A DNA stretch of 64,000 bases from Photorhabdus bodei. GTDB lineage: Bacteria; Pseudomonadota; Gammaproteobacteria; Enterobacterales; Enterobacteriaceae. The notes beneath the pieces are model-generated. The model saw only the letters and a program-made list of their open reading frames with translations, had not been told where the DNA came from and ran no database searches. Of the stretch, positions 50,299-60,422 are shown in pieces. How positions within the stretch are numbered: position 1 is the stretch's first letter; the number at the start of each line of letters is the position of its first letter. The stretch spans positions 140,993 to 204,992 of the forward strand of contig NZ_NSCM01000005.1 in assembly GCF_003287735.1 (NCBI RefSeq). The letters run 5' to 3'. The position numbers were made by a program, and so were the translations under genes.

Positions 50299-51764
50299 TG
50301 ACCATGATTAACCATTGGATCAACGGCAAAAACGTCAGCAGTAAAACCTATTTTGAAACCACAAACCCGGCTACCGGCGAAGTGCTGGCAGAAGTCGCTT
50401 CCGGCGATCAAGAAGAGGTTGATCAAGCCGTTGCCGCCGCGAAGGCAGCCTTTCCCAAATGGGCGGATCTGCCGATGAAAGAGCGTGCACGCCTGATGCG
50501 CCGTTTGGGTGAACTGATTGATGAGAATGTGCCTGAAATCGCCGCAATGGAGACCAAAGATACCGGTCTGCCCATTCATCAGACACAAAATGTCCTGATC
50601 CCTCGCGCTTCTCACAATTTCAACTTCTTTGCTGAGATTTGTCAGCAAATGAACGGCCGTACCTATCCCGTTGATGACAAGATGCTCAACTATACATTGG
50701 TGCAACCCGTCGGTGTTTGTGCGCTGATTTCTCCGTGGAACGTGCCATTTATGACCGCCACCTGGAAAGTTGCCCCCTGTTTAGCACTAGGTAACACCGC
50801 AGTGCTGAAAATGTCAGAGCTCTCCCCATTAACCGCAAACCGTTTAGGAGAATTGGCACTGGAAGCGGGTATCCCTGCCGGTGTGCTGAATGTGGTTCAG
50901 GGATATGGCGCTACCGCTGGTGACGCGCTGGTGAAACATCACGATGTACGGGCAGTTTCGTTTACCGGCGGCACAGCAACCGGCCGTCAGATTATGAAAA
51001 ATGCCGGCCTGAAAAAATATTCAATGGAGCTCGGGGGTAAATCTCCGGTTCTGATCTTCGAAGATGCGGATATTGAACGGGCACTGGATGCCGCCCTGTT
51101 TACCATTTTCTCTATCAACGGTGAACGTTGTACCGCAGGTTCACGTATTTTTATTCAGCAAAGTATCTACCCTAAGTTTATTAAGCGTTTTGCTGAACGC
51201 GCTAATCGTTTACGAGTAGGTGATCCACAAGATCCAAACACTCAGATCGGCGCACTTATCAGCAAGCCGCATTGGGAGAAAGTCTCCGGTTACATCCGTC
51301 TGGGAATAGAGGAAGGTGCAACACTGCTGGCTGGTGGCCCGGACAAGCCCATCGATTTGCCGACACACCTGAAAGAGGGCCATTTCCTACGCCCAACGGT
51401 GCTGGCGGATGTTGATAACCGTATGCGAGTTGCTCAGGAGGAGATCTTCGGCCCTGTCGCTTGTCTGCTGCCATTCAAAGATGAAGCGGAAGGTCTGCGC
51501 CTGGCAAATGACGTGGAGTACGGTCTGGCCTCTTACATCTGGACGCAGGATGTCAGCAAGGTATTGCGTCTGGCCCGTAATATCGAAGCCGGCATGGTAT
51601 TCGTCAACACCCAGAACGTCCGTGACCTGCGTCAACCATTCGGCGGCGTGAAAGCCTCCGGCACCGGCCGTGAAGGCGGTGAATACAGTTTTGAAGTATT
51701 TGCCGAGATGAAAAACGTCTGTATCTCTATGGGGGATCATCACATCCCGCGTTGGGGAATCTAA
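50298..51764 (+). CDS. hpaE: 5-carboxymethyl-2-hydroxymuconate semialdehyde dehydrogenase
   Basis: NAD-dependent aldehyde dehydrogenase that oxidises the ring-cleavage product of homoprotocatechuate. The 488-residue protein has the ALDH motifs SPWNVPFM, FTGGTATGRQI, the catalytic glutamate in MELGGKSPV and the catalytic cysteine in GERCTAGSR (Cys278), with EIFGPVACLLPF downstream. A second ATG two codons in is also possible. Translationally coupled to hpaG2. Confidence 0.95.
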   Translation: MTMINHWINGKNVSSKTYFETTNPATGEVLAEVASGDQEEVDQAVAAAKAAFPKWADLPMKERARLMRRLGELIDENVPEIAAMETKDTGLPIHQTQNVLIPRASHNFNFFAEICQQMNGRTYPVDDKMLNYTLVQPVGVCALISPWNVPFMTATWKVAPCLALGNTAVLKMSELSPLTANRLGELALEAGIPAGVLNVVQGYGATAGDALVKHHDVRAVSFTGGTATGRQIMKNAGLKKYSMELGGKSPVLIFEDADIERALDAALFTIFSINGERCTAGSRIFIQQSIYPKFIKRFAERANRLRVGDPQDPNTQIGALISKPHWEKVSGYIRLGIEEGATLLAGGPDKPIDLPTHLKEGHFLRPTVLADVDNRMRVAQEEIFGPVACLLPFKDEAEGLRLANDVEYGLASYIWTQDVSKVLRLARNIEAGMVFVNTQNVRDLRQPFGGVKASGTGREGGEYSFEVFAEMKNVCISMGDHHIPRWGI

Positions 51765-51828
51765 CCGTTTCATCAGCGTTAACCACGGCGAATTACAGCT
51801 CGCCGTCCTGATATCAAATGAGGATTTT

Positions 51829-52707
51829 ATGGGTAAGTTAGCGTTAGCAGCCAAAATTACACATGTGCCATCCATGTATCTGTCTGAACTACCGGGGAAG
51901 CATCATGGTTGCCGTCAGGGAGCGATTGATGGTCACAAAGAGATCAGTCGCCGTTGTCGCGAAATGGGTGTCGATACCATTATTGTGTTTGATACGCACT
52001 GGTTGGTGAATAGTGCCTATCACATCAATTGCGCCGACCATTTCTCCGGCATTTACACCAGTAATGAATTACCCCACTTCATCCGGGATATGAGCTATGA
52101 ATATGACGGCAATCCTGAATTGGGACAAATGATCGCAGAAGAAGCACGCAATGTCGGCGTACGCGCTCAAGCGCATGAAATCCCAAGCCTGAAACTGGAG
52201 TATGGCACGCTGGTTCCAATGCGTTACATGAACAGTGACCGACATTTTAAAGTTGTCTCGGTCTCCGCATTCTGCACCGTTCATGCTTTTGAAGATAGTC
52301 GTCGTCTTGGGGAAGCGATTCTGACAGCGATTGAGAAATATGATGGCACTGTGGCGGTACTCGCCAGCGGTTCCCTTTCTCACCGCTTTATTGATGATCA
52401 ACGCGCTGAAAAGGGCATGAATAGCTACACCCGAGAATTTGATGAACAGATGGATCATCGGGTGGTTCAACTTTGGAAAGAGGGCAAATTCAAAGAGTTC
52501 TGCAAGATGCTGCCGGAATATGCAGATTATTGTTATGGCGAAGGCAATATGCACGACACGGTGATGTTATTAGGCTTACTCGGTTGGGATAAATATGACG
52601 GTAAAGTGGAATTTCTGACTGAACTGTTTGCCAGTTCCGGTACCGGGCAAGTCAACGCTGTATTCCCTCTGCCTGATTACATCACCAATAAACCCGCTAT
52701 CGACTGA
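51829..52707 (+). CDS. hpaD: 3,4-dihydroxyphenylacetate 2,3-dioxygenase
   Basis: Extradiol ring-cleavage dioxygenase of the LigB (class III) superfamily, opening homoprotocatechuate at the 2,3 bond. The 292-residue protein begins with the family's ITHVPSM...GKHHGCRQGA (His ligands and substrate region), followed by IIVFDTHW (a further His) and ASGSLSHRF (acid/base His region). Gap of 64 bases after hpaE with a clear AGGATTTT before the ATG. Confidence 0.94.
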   Translation: MGKLALAAKITHVPSMYLSELPGKHHGCRQGAIDGHKEISRRCREMGVDTIIVFDTHWLVNSAYHINCADHFSGIYTSNELPHFIRDMSYEYDGNPELGQMIAEEARNVGVRAQAHEIPSLKLEYGTLVPMRYMNSDRHFKVVSVSAFCTVHAFEDSRRLGEAILTAIEKYDGTVAVLASGSLSHRFIDDQRAEKGMNSYTREFDEQMDHRVVQLWKEGKFKEFCKMLPEYADYCYGEGNMHDTVMLLGLLGWDKYDGKVEFLTELFASSGTGQVNAVFPLPDYITNKPAID

Positions 52708-52720
52708 TTTGGAGCAACCT

Positions 52721-53107
52721 ATGCCACATTTTTATGCTGAATGTACGGAAAACATCCGTGAACAAGCCAATCTGCCAGAGTTGTTCGCCAAAGTGAATCA
52801 GGCGCTGGCAGATACCGGCATTTTCCCATTAGGCGGCATACGCAGCCGTGCCATCTGGCTGGATACCTGGCAAATGGCTGACGGTCAACATGATTACGCA
52901 TTCGTCCATATGACACTGAAAATCGGCGCAGGACGCAGCCTCGAAAGCCGTCAACAGGTTGGTGAGATACTGTTCCCTTTGATCAAACAACATTTTGCCT
53001 CGCTGATGGCCCAACGTTACCTTGCCCTCTCTTTTGCGATGGAAGAATTAGACCCGGTATTGAACTACAAACAAAACAACGTCCACGCCTTGTTTCGTAA
53101 GGAGTAG
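52721..53107 (+). CDS. hpaF: 5-carboxymethyl-2-hydroxymuconate delta-isomerase
   Basis: Small tautomerase that isomerises 5-carboxymethyl-2-hydroxymuconate. The 128-residue protein starts MPHFYAECT, so loss of Met would expose the catalytic Pro1 of the tautomerase superfamily. An open frame extends 31 codons upstream inside hpaD, but GGAGC before the ATG at 52721 and the required Pro1 fix the start. 13 bases after hpaD. Confidence 0.94.
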   Translation: MPHFYAECTENIREQANLPELFAKVNQALADTGIFPLGGIRSRAIWLDTWQMADGQHDYAFVHMTLKIGAGRSLESRQQVGEILFPLIKQHFASLMAQRYLALSFAMEELDPVLNYKQNNVHALFRKE

Positions 53108-53109
53108 TG

Positions 53110-54339
53110 ATGCCGAAGCCCTTTCATCCGCATCCTCCTCGCTGGTTAATCCCTTTATTAGGTGCGCTAGTGGCCTTCGGGCCTCTGTCGATTGATATGT
53201 ACCTGCCAGCCTTGCCGGAAATGGCAAGGCAATTACAGGCAACACAAGGGCAGATGCAACATACCTTGGGCGCATTTTTCGCCGGTTTCTGTATCGGTAT
53301 GCTGTTATACGGCCCACTGAGCGACCATTTAGGGCGCAGAAAACTGCTGCTCAGCGGTATCGCATTATTCGTCGTTGCCAGTGCGTTGTGTACCTTGGTG
53401 ACACAAGTTGAACAGCTGATTTTACTACGCGCATTACAGGCATTTGGCAGCGGTGCCGCTGTAGTCATGGGCAGAGCTATCGCCCGTGATATCTATGGTC
53501 CACAGGAATTACCACGCGTGCTATCACTCATGACTTTAGTGACCATGATAGCGCCACTTATCGCCCCATTACTTGGTGGCTTACTGTTAACCTATTTCAA
53601 TTGGCAAGCCATATTTGCGCTATTGGGCCTGTTCGGTTGTATCTGTGGAATATTATTACTATTTTTCTTGCCAGAAACGCTGCCCGCTCAGAGTAACAAT
53701 GGAAAACTTATCACCGCTTTTAAAAATTACGGCAAGTTACTGACTGACGGTGAAGCTATGGCAACTATCGGCACATTGGCATTCACTTGTGCCGCTATGT
53801 TCGCATTTATCAGTGGTTCCCCTTTCGTCTATATCAACTATTTTCAGGTTCCGGCGAATTATTATGGGTTACTGTTCGCCTGTAATGCACTCGGCATGAT
53901 GGCAATAGTGCTGCTCAATGTCCGTTTACTAAAAGTCTACGATCTTTCTCGTCTGTTATTTATCCAAACCAGTACTCAATTACTGTTTGGCATCTTACTG
54001 GTTATTTTTTATCAGCAAAGTCTGGCGGTGATCGTCATTTTGGTCGTACTGTTTATCTCGCTGGTTAATGCCATTGGTACTAACAGCCTCTCTTTATTAC
54101 TTCAACATCGCGGTCAACTTGCCGGCAGCGCCAGCGCACTCGCTATTTCCGCACAATTCGCCATGGCAGCACTCGCCAGTGTTGCCGTCTCTTTACTCCA
54201 AGATGAAACCCCTTTTGCTATGGCTCTTGTAATGACGGTTTGTGCTGGATTGTGTTGGTTATGCCAACAGCTAGCCACTTTCTACCAACGAAAACCTCTC
54301 ACACAAGTGTCTTCAGGAGAAAAAAATCATGACAAATAA
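53110..54339 (+). CDS. MFS transporter, Bcr/CflA type, inside the hpa operon
   Basis: 409-residue inner-membrane protein with about 12 membrane segments. It has GPLSIDMYLPALPEMA in TM1 and the loop motif YGPLSDHLGRRKLL, signatures of the Bcr/CflA drug-exporter group rather than of the HpaX uptake family. AAGGAG is well spaced from the ATG at 53110; a GTG one codon earlier overlaps the hpaF stop. It is not part of the hpa operon in E. coli. A role in exporting toxic pathway intermediates or a related aromatic is inference. Confidence 0.85.
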   Translation: MPKPFHPHPPRWLIPLLGALVAFGPLSIDMYLPALPEMARQLQATQGQMQHTLGAFFAGFCIGMLLYGPLSDHLGRRKLLLSGIALFVVASALCTLVTQVEQLILLRALQAFGSGAAVVMGRAIARDIYGPQELPRVLSLMTLVTMIAPLIAPLLGGLLLTYFNWQAIFALLGLFGCICGILLLFFLPETLPAQSNNGKLITAFKNYGKLLTDGEAMATIGTLAFTCAAMFAFISGSPFVYINYFQVPANYYGLLFACNALGMMAIVLLNVRLLKVYDLSRLLFIQTSTQLLFGILLVIFYQQSLAVIVILVVLFISLVNAIGTNSLSLLLQHRGQLAGSASALAISAQFAMAALASVAVSLLQDETPFAMALVMTVCAGLCWLCQQLATFYQRKPLTQVSSGEKNHDK

Positions 54340-55801
54340 TGTAAATACCGAATTACTGCGTCAACAAGCTTATATCAACGGGCAGTGGGTTGATGCCGAC
54401 AACCAAGCAACTTTTAAGGTGACTAACCCGGCAAATGGCGAAGTTATTGCCCACGTCAGTAATATGGGGGCGGCCGAAACAGAACGCGCAATTGCAGCCG
54501 CTCAGCAAGCCCTGCCCGCCTGGAGAGCCATGACAGCCAAACAACGCAGCCAGATCCTGCAACATTGGTTTCAGTTAATGCTGGCAAATCAACAGGCACT
54601 GGCTGAATTGTTGAGCCGGGAGCAAGGGAAGCCACAGACAGAAGCCATGGGCGAGATCGCTTATGGTGCCAGTTTCATCGAATGGTTCGCGGAAGAAGGT
54701 AAACGTACCTACGGTGAAACCATTCCAAGCCCATTACCCGGTCGCCGGATTGCCACGATCAAACAACCTATTGGCGTTGTGGCGGCCATTACACCGTGGA
54801 ACTTCCCCAACGCCATGATCACCCGCAAGGTTGGCCCTGCTCTGGCAGCGGGCTGCACGGTGATCCTAAAACCCGCCTCGGAAACCCCACTTTCCGCTCT
54901 GGCTCTGGCCGCGCTAGCGGAACAAGCCGGCATTCCCGCAGGGGTATTCAATGTGGTGACTGGCGTCGATGCGAAAACCATCGGCGGGGTTATGACCCAA
55001 AGCCCGATTGTTCGCAAACTCTCTTTTACTGGTTCAACCCGTGTCGGTAAGCTCTTGATGGCACAAAGTGCCGACACCGTGAAAAAGCTATCACTGGAAT
55101 TGGGCGGCAATGCGCCATTTATCGTTTTTGATGATGCTGATATTGATGCCGCGGTACAAGGAGCGTTGATAGCTAAATTCCGCAACAGCGGTCAAACCTG
55201 TGTTTGCGCTAATCGAATTTTGGTGCAGGAAACCATTTATGACACCTTCGCCGAACGTCTGGCACAAGCCGTTAATCGGTTGCAGGTTGGCCCGGCCAAC
55301 GATGCCAAATCACAACAAGGCCCACTGATCAATCAAGCCGCCGTCGATAAAGTCGAGGAACATATCAACGATGCCGTTTCTCGTGGCGCGCGCATATTAG
55401 CCGGAGGTAAACCACACGCTCTTGGCGGTCTGTTCTTCGAACCTACCGTATTGGCTGATGTCAATAAATCCATGCTTATCTCCCAAGAAGAAACGTTCGG
55501 CCCTATTGCTCCCCTGTTCAAATTCCGTGATGAAGCAGAAGCCATCCATCTGGCAAATGAGACTGAATTTGGGCTGGCGGCTTATTTTTATTCCCGCGAT
55601 ATCGGCCGGATCTACCGTGTGGCAGAAGCACTGGAGAGCGGCATGGTCGGGATCAATGAAGGTTTGATCTCTAATGAAGCCGCCCCATTTGGCGGTATTA
55701 AACAATCGGGCCTGGGACGTGAAGGTTCTCGTTACGGTATCGAAGATTATCTGGAAGTGAAATACCTCTGCTTTGGCGGCATAGAGGACACAGGAGTTTA
55801 A
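54329..55801 (+). CDS. gabD: Succinate-semialdehyde dehydrogenase [NAD(P)+]
   Basis: 490-residue aldehyde dehydrogenase with ITPWNFPNAMI, FTGSTRVGKL, the catalytic glutamate in LELGGNAPF and the catalytic cysteine in GQTCVCANR (Cys291, with a nearby Cys293 as in GabD). HpaI produces succinic semialdehyde, so this enzyme can complete the pathway to succinate for the citric acid cycle. The ATG follows CAGGAG and overlaps the MFS gene by 11 bases. The name follows E. coli GabD; it may equally be a Sad-type enzyme. Confidence 0.9.
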   Translation: MTNNVNTELLRQQAYINGQWVDADNQATFKVTNPANGEVIAHVSNMGAAETERAIAAAQQALPAWRAMTAKQRSQILQHWFQLMLANQQALAELLSREQGKPQTEAMGEIAYGASFIEWFAEEGKRTYGETIPSPLPGRRIATIKQPIGVVAAITPWNFPNAMITRKVGPALAAGCTVILKPASETPLSALALAALAEQAGIPAGVFNVVTGVDAKTIGGVMTQSPIVRKLSFTGSTRVGKLLMAQSADTVKKLSLELGGNAPFIVFDDADIDAAVQGALIAKFRNSGQTCVCANRILVQETIYDTFAERLAQAVNRLQVGPANDAKSQQGPLINQAAVDKVEEHINDAVSRGARILAGGKPHALGGLFFEPTVLADVNKSMLISQEETFGPIAPLFKFRDEAEAIHLANETEFGLAAYFYSRDIGRIYRVAEALESGMVGINEGLISNEAAPFGGIKQSGLGREGSRYGIEDYLEVKYLCFGGIEDTGV

Positions 55802-55805
55802 CCGC

Positions 55806-56609
55806 ATGTTACAGAAAGAAGTCGTATCACAGGTTGCACATCGTCTGCATCAGGCAGAAAAAAGCCGTGAACAAATACGCCAGATCTCATTGGATTACCC
55901 TGAAATCACCATCGATGATGCTTATGCTATTCAGCGTCACTGGGTGGAGTTGAAAATTGCCGAAGGTCGGGTACTCAAAGGCCATAAAATTGGCCTGACC
56001 TCAAAAGCCATGCAAGCCAGCTCACAAATCAGTGAGCCAGATTATGGCGCTCTGCTGGACGATATGTTTTTCCCTGATGGCAGTGATATTCCATGTGATC
56101 GCTTTATTGTGCCCCGTATTGAGGTCGAGCTGGCATTCATTCTGGCAAAACCTTTATGTGGCCCGAACTGCACACTGTTTGATGTTTACAACGCAACCGA
56201 TTACATCATTCCAGCGTTGGAATTGATCGACGCCCGTTGCCATAACATCGATCCGGAAACCAAGCGTCCACGCAAAGTGTTCGATACGATTTCTGACAAT
56301 GCCGCCAACGGCGGCGTCATTATGGGCGGCCGCCCAATTAAACCCGACGAGTTTGATCTGCGCTGGATCAGCGCCCTGCTCTATCGCAATGGCGTGATTG
56401 AAGAATCCGGTGTCGCGGCTGCGGTACTTAATCATCCGGCTAACGGTGTCGCATGGTTGGCAAACAAACTGGCCCCACATGGTGTTCAGCTTGAAGCAGG
56501 ACAAATCATTCTCAGCGGCTCTTTTACCCGCCCGGTTCCAGCCAATAAAGGGGATACCTTCCATGTGGATTATGGCCCCATCGGTGCTATCAGTTGCCGT
56601 TTTGTTTAA
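55806..56609 (+). CDS. hpaH: 2-oxo-hept-4-ene-1,7-dioate hydratase
   Basis: 267-residue hydratase of the MhpD/HpaH family, adding water to the diene acid to give 4-hydroxy-2-oxoheptanedioate. Visible are the substrate-loop [12 protein letters not shown], metal-site region [21 protein letters not shown], and the C-terminal [11 protein letters not shown]. It starts five bases after the gabD stop with GGAG upstream. Confidence 0.94.
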   Translation: MLQKEVVSQVAHRLHQAEKSREQIRQISLDYPEITIDDAYAIQRHWVELKIAEGRVLKGHKIGLTSKAMQASSQISEPDYGALLDDMFFPDGSDIPCDRFIVPRIEVELAFILAKPLCGPNCTLFDVYNATDYIIPALELIDARCHNIDPETKRPRKVFDTISDNAANGGVIMGGRPIKPDEFDLRWISALLYRNGVIEESGVAAAVLNHPANGVAWLANKLAPHGVQLEAGQIILSGSFTRPVPANKGDTFHVDYGPIGAISCRFV

Positions 56610-56620
56610 GGAGGAAAAAT

Positions 56621-57427
56621 ATGGATCGGTTAACCAATAAATTTAAACAAGCATTAAAAGCAGGCCAGCCACAAATCGGTCTATGGTTGGGGCTTTGTAA
56701 CCCCTATAGTGCTGAATTAGTGGCCGGAGCCGGTTTCGACTGGCTACTTATTGATGGCGAACATGCACCGAACGATGTTCAGACGATTTTAAGCCAATTG
56801 CAAGCCATCGCCCCTTATCCAAGTCATCCCATTGTGCGCCCGCCCTGGAATGATCTGGTCATCATTAAACAACTACTGGATATCGGTGCCCAAACGTTAT
56901 TAATCCCCATGATACAAAACGCCGAGCAGGCTTACGAAGCGGTTCGCGCAACCCGTTATCCACCGGCGGGTATCCGTGGTGTGGGCAGCGCTCTGGCAAG
57001 AGCTTCCCACTGGAACAGAATTCCTGATTATTTGCATCGCGCCAATGATGAAATCTGCGTTCTGGTTCAGGTAGAAACCCGTGAAGCACTCCGTAACCTG
57101 CCGGAGATCCTCAAAGTAGACGGTGTGGATGGTGTTTTTATCGGTCCGGCGGATCTAAGTTCCGACATGGGCTTTACCAATAATCCGCAACATCCTGAAG
57201 TGAAAGCCGCAATTGAGCAGGCAATCGCCCAAATCAAAGCAGCGGGTAAAGCGCCGGGCATTTTGATGTCAGCACCCAATGTTGCCGAGCATTACCTGAA
57301 ACTCGGCGCTCTATTCGTTGCTGTTGGTATTGATACAACTTTACTGGCTCGGACAGCGGAAGCACTGGCAGCACGATTCATCGCGAATAAAGATCTGCCG
57401 GCAACACCTTCACCCGATGTTTATTAA
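56621..57427 (+). CDS. hpaI: 4-hydroxy-2-oxoheptanedioate aldolase
   Basis: 268-residue class II pyruvate aldolase that splits 4-hydroxy-2-oxoheptanedioate into pyruvate and succinic semialdehyde. It has [13 protein letters not shown] (catalytic His), the metal ligand Glu in [11 protein letters not shown] and the Asp in [11 protein letters not shown]. An in-frame start exists nine codons upstream, but AAGGAGG before the ATG at 56621 decides the start. Confidence 0.95.
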   Translation: MDRLTNKFKQALKAGQPQIGLWLGLCNPYSAELVAGAGFDWLLIDGEHAPNDVQTILSQLQAIAPYPSHPIVRPPWNDLVIIKQLLDIGAQTLLIPMIQNAEQAYEAVRATRYPPAGIRGVGSALARASHWNRIPDYLHRANDEICVLVQVETREALRNLPEILKVDGVDGVFIGPADLSSDMGFTNNPQHPEVKAAIEQAIAQIKAAGKAPGILMSAPNVAEHYLKLGALFVAVGIDTTLLARTAEALAARFIANKDLPATPSPDVY

Positions 57428-57523
57428 TCTCAGCAATCACAATTTAACAACCGATTTACTCAATAAGCTTTTAATTTCCTAAACAACGTAATACACATAA
57501 AACAGTAATTAAGGAAAATGATA

Positions 57524-58900
57524 ATGAGCGATTCATCAACTGCCGTGCAACAGCCGGAGCTTCCGGTTGGTCAACATAAACCGCTAACGGCACAACAGCA
57601 ATCCGTCATTAATAAGCTATTCCGTCGCCTGATTATTTTCCTGTTCGTCTTATTTGTATTTTCGTTTCTGGATCGAATTAATATCGGGTTTGCCGGCCTG
57701 ACAATGGGTAAAGATCTTGGACTGAACGCAACCATGTTCGGTCTGGCGGCAACGCTGTTCTATGCCACTTATGTTATCTTCGGTATTCCTAGCAATATCA
57801 TGCTTAGCATTGTCGGAGCGCGACGCTGGATAGCCACGATTATGGTGCTCTGGGGGATCGCCTCCACTGCCACCATGTTCGCCACCGGACCAACCAGTCT
57901 GTATATCTTGCGTATGCTAGTCGGTATCGCCGAAGCAGGTTTCGTGCCGGGTATCCTGTTGTATCTGACTTACTGGTTCCCCGCTTACTATCGCGCCCGT
58001 GCCAACGCGCTGTTTATGGTGGCAATGCCAGTGACGATGGCGTTTGGTTCTCTGGCTTCCGGTTATATTCTGGAAATGGATGGCCTCATGAACCTTCACG
58101 GCTGGCAATGGTTATTCTTGCTGGAAGGTTTTCCTTCGGTATTACTGGGAATTGTCGTTTGGTTCTATCTTGATGACTCACCCAAACGAGCTAAGTGGCT
58201 GACAGATGAAGACAAAAAATGCTTACAAGAGATGATGGATAACGACCAGCCCGCTCTGGTTCAACCGGCAAGCTCATCAACTTATCAGACAATGCAAAAA
58301 CACAGTATATGGCGTGAGATTTTCGCGCCGATCATGCTGATGTATACCTTGGCCTACTTCTGTCTAACCAATACTTTGAGTGCGATTAATATCTGGACGC
58401 CACAGATTGTGCAAAGCTTCAATCAGGGCAGCAGTAACATCATGATCGGCATTCTGACCGCTATTCCTCAGTTTTGTACCATCATCGGGATGGTTTACTG
58501 GAGTCGCCGTTCAGACCGGTTACAAGAACGTAAAATGCATACGGCGCTACCCTATCTGTTCGCCGCTGCGGGCTGGATATTGACCTCATTGACTCACCAC
58601 GGTGTCATTCAGCTCACTGGGATTATTATGGCTTCAGCCGGTTCCTTTACCGCAATGGCGGTCTTCTGGACAACGCCGGATCAAGCTATCAGTTTACGCG
58701 CAAGAGCGATCGGCATTGCAGTTATTAGCGCTACAGGTAACATAGGTTCAGCACTCAGCCCGTTATTAATCGGCTGGCTGAAAGATCAGACAGGAAGCTT
58801 TAATACCGGGCTCTATTTTGTTGCCGGATTGCTGGTCGTTGGCGCAGCCGTTATTTGGCTGATCCCAATGAAACACGCGAGACAGAGAGCAGCACCGTAA
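57524..58900 (+). CDS. hpaX: 4-hydroxyphenylacetate/homoprotocatechuate permease HpaX
   Basis: Inner-membrane MFS uptake carrier of the anion:cation symporter group (about 12 membrane segments, 458 residues) with FSFLDRINIGFAGLTMGKDLG in TM1 and the acid-substrate-type TM4-5 region GIAEAGFVPGILLYL. Two ATGs lie two codons apart; the second, at 57524, is better spaced from AAGGA. It follows hpaI after a gap of about 95 bases, as in E. coli hpa clusters. Confidence 0.92.
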   Translation: MSDSSTAVQQPELPVGQHKPLTAQQQSVINKLFRRLIIFLFVLFVFSFLDRINIGFAGLTMGKDLGLNATMFGLAATLFYATYVIFGIPSNIMLSIVGARRWIATIMVLWGIASTATMFATGPTSLYILRMLVGIAEAGFVPGILLYLTYWFPAYYRARANALFMVAMPVTMAFGSLASGYILEMDGLMNLHGWQWLFLLEGFPSVLLGIVVWFYLDDSPKRAKWLTDEDKKCLQEMMDNDQPALVQPASSSTYQTMQKHSIWREIFAPIMLMYTLAYFCLTNTLSAINIWTPQIVQSFNQGSSNIMIGILTAIPQFCTIIGMVYWSRRSDRLQERKMHTALPYLFAAAGWILTSLTHHGVIQLTGIIMASAGSFTAMAVFWTTPDQAISLRARAIGIAVISATGNIGSALSPLLIGWLKDQTGSFNTGLYFVAGLLVVGAAVIWLIPMKHARQRAAP

Positions 58901-58925
58901 TTTTCAATAAAAAGGAAAAACCATC

Positions 58926-59816
58926 ATGGCTGAACCTATCATTGCCAACATTGATATCAGCAAGGATTATGATGAAACCCAAGGCACTGATGATGTGCAT
59001 TATCAGACCTTTGGCCGGATGGCGGCATTTTTTGGTCGTAATATGCAAGCTCATCGTCACGATGGTTTCTTCCAACTTCATTTTTTGATCACCGGCCATA
59101 TTGAATTACAGTTGGATGCTCAACACTATTCTGTACAGGCACCGCTGTTTATCCTGACACCGCCCTCCGTTCCCCACGCTTTTTTCACTCAAGATGACAG
59201 TGACGGATATGTCCTTACCGTACGGCAAGATCTGATATTACCGTTATTGGAATCACTCTATCCGGCTAATAAAGATATTCTTGATATTCCGGCTATTTGC
59301 TTATCCGTCGCCGATAAACCGGAAGAACTGGCCGCTTTTAATCACTATTGGGCGTTAATCGCCCGCGAATCATCTAATAACTTTATCGGTCGAGAGCAAT
59401 CGCTGACATTCTTGGCACAAGCTATATTTACCCTGTTATTGCGCAATATTCCTCTTGATGATCACCCGGTGAATGGCGTGCGAGGAGAAATTAAATTGTT
59501 TCAGCGCTTTAACCAATTAATAGACAATCATTATCATCATCATCTTTCCGTACCGGAATATGCTCATAAGTTAGATATTACAGAATCGCGGTTAAAAGAT
59601 ATGTGCCGTCGGTTTACCAACCGTCCACCGAAACGACTTATCTTCGACCGTCAACTGCGTGAAGCCAAACGGCTATTATTATTCAGTGATTGTCCAGTAT
59701 TTGAAGTTGCTTATCAGCTCGGATTTAAAGATCCAGCCTATTTTGCCCGCTTCTTTAATCGATTAGTTGGCTGCTCACCTAGTTATTGGCGAGAAAGAAA
59801 TATTCACGAAAAATAA
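58926..59816 (+). CDS. hpaA: AraC-family activator HpaA
   Basis: 296-residue transcription activator. N-terminal cupin-like ligand domain (QAHRHDGFFQLHFL...) and C-terminal double HTH (about residues 200-290) with LDITESRLKDMCRRF and FKDPAYFARFFNRLVG. In E. coli HpaA activates hpaBC, the 4-hydroxyphenylacetate hydroxylase genes, which lie just downstream. Here no hpaBC follows, so its target is either elsewhere in the genome or altered. It is 25 bases after hpaX and cotranscribed. Confidence 0.92.
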   Translation: MAEPIIANIDISKDYDETQGTDDVHYQTFGRMAAFFGRNMQAHRHDGFFQLHFLITGHIELQLDAQHYSVQAPLFILTPPSVPHAFFTQDDSDGYVLTVRQDLILPLLESLYPANKDILDIPAICLSVADKPEELAAFNHYWALIARESSNNFIGREQSLTFLAQAIFTLLLRNIPLDDHPVNGVRGEIKLFQRFNQLIDNHYHHHLSVPEYAHKLDITESRLKDMCRRFTNRPPKRLIFDRQLREAKRLLLFSDCPVFEVAYQLGFKDPAYFARFFNRLVGCSPSYWRERNIHEK

Positions 59817-60044
59817 ATATCCATGCTAATTATACCAAGCCCGGCATTTTATTCTGTTTGTTCAGCAAACCTCGTGCTATTAATTCTTGCTAAACTGACT
59901 CATTTTTATTACAAAATCTCTTCCAAGAATTAAAATTCTGAATATACTGAGATTCTGTAACTTACTGGAACTTTTTGAAGGATAAATGATGGCAACCGGA
60001 GTGCCTATATAAATAAATTTATTTAAGAAAAGGAAACACAACAT

Positions 60045-60406
60045 ATGCAAAGCCTTCACTATACGGCAGATAAACTCAGATCCTCCTGTTTTGGCACCAC
60101 CGATTTCATACGTTATATACCCTATGGATTTCAAGATGCATCGCGACGGCAAGGGAGAGAATCCCCGGGAGCATAGGTAACTATGTGACCAGGGTGAGCG
60201 AGTGCAGCTAACAAAGAGGCAACTTGAAAGATAACGGGTATAAATGGCTATCCAACAATCTACATGATGTAAATAGTCAAAATTATTTATGGGCACACGG
60301 AATACCCCATGTACAATACAATAAGAAATTAATAACAAAATCTGCCCACCCCAAAAAAACACCTGTTTTATTATTTGCAGGATTAAAACCAAGACAACGC
60401 ATTTAA
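60045..60406 (+). pseudogene. Small gene interrupted by an ERIC
   Basis: An ATG with AAAGGA about 10 bases upstream opens a frame that reads MQSLHYTADKLRSSCFGTTD before running into an ERIC. Removing 125 bp (one TA kept) joins it in frame to the open sequence after the ERIC and gives a 78-residue protein ending PVLLFAGLKPRQRI. I do not recognise the family. The exact match of the repair to 125 bp, as in the SDR gene, is the main evidence that this was a gene. Confidence 0.65.
60116..60242 (+). repeat. ERIC, copy 13, inside a small gene
   Basis: 127-bp ERIC (TATACCCTATGG orientation) with several core substitutions, such as GACCAGGGTG. It splits the small frame described above at a TA. Confidence 0.95.
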
Positions 60407-60422
60407 TCGTGAGAATTTCAGA

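Noticed and set aside
59880..60392. 170-codon minus-strand frame downstream of hpaA
   Set aside because: It reads through a whole ERIC element, has no family match and lies antisense to the restored small gene.
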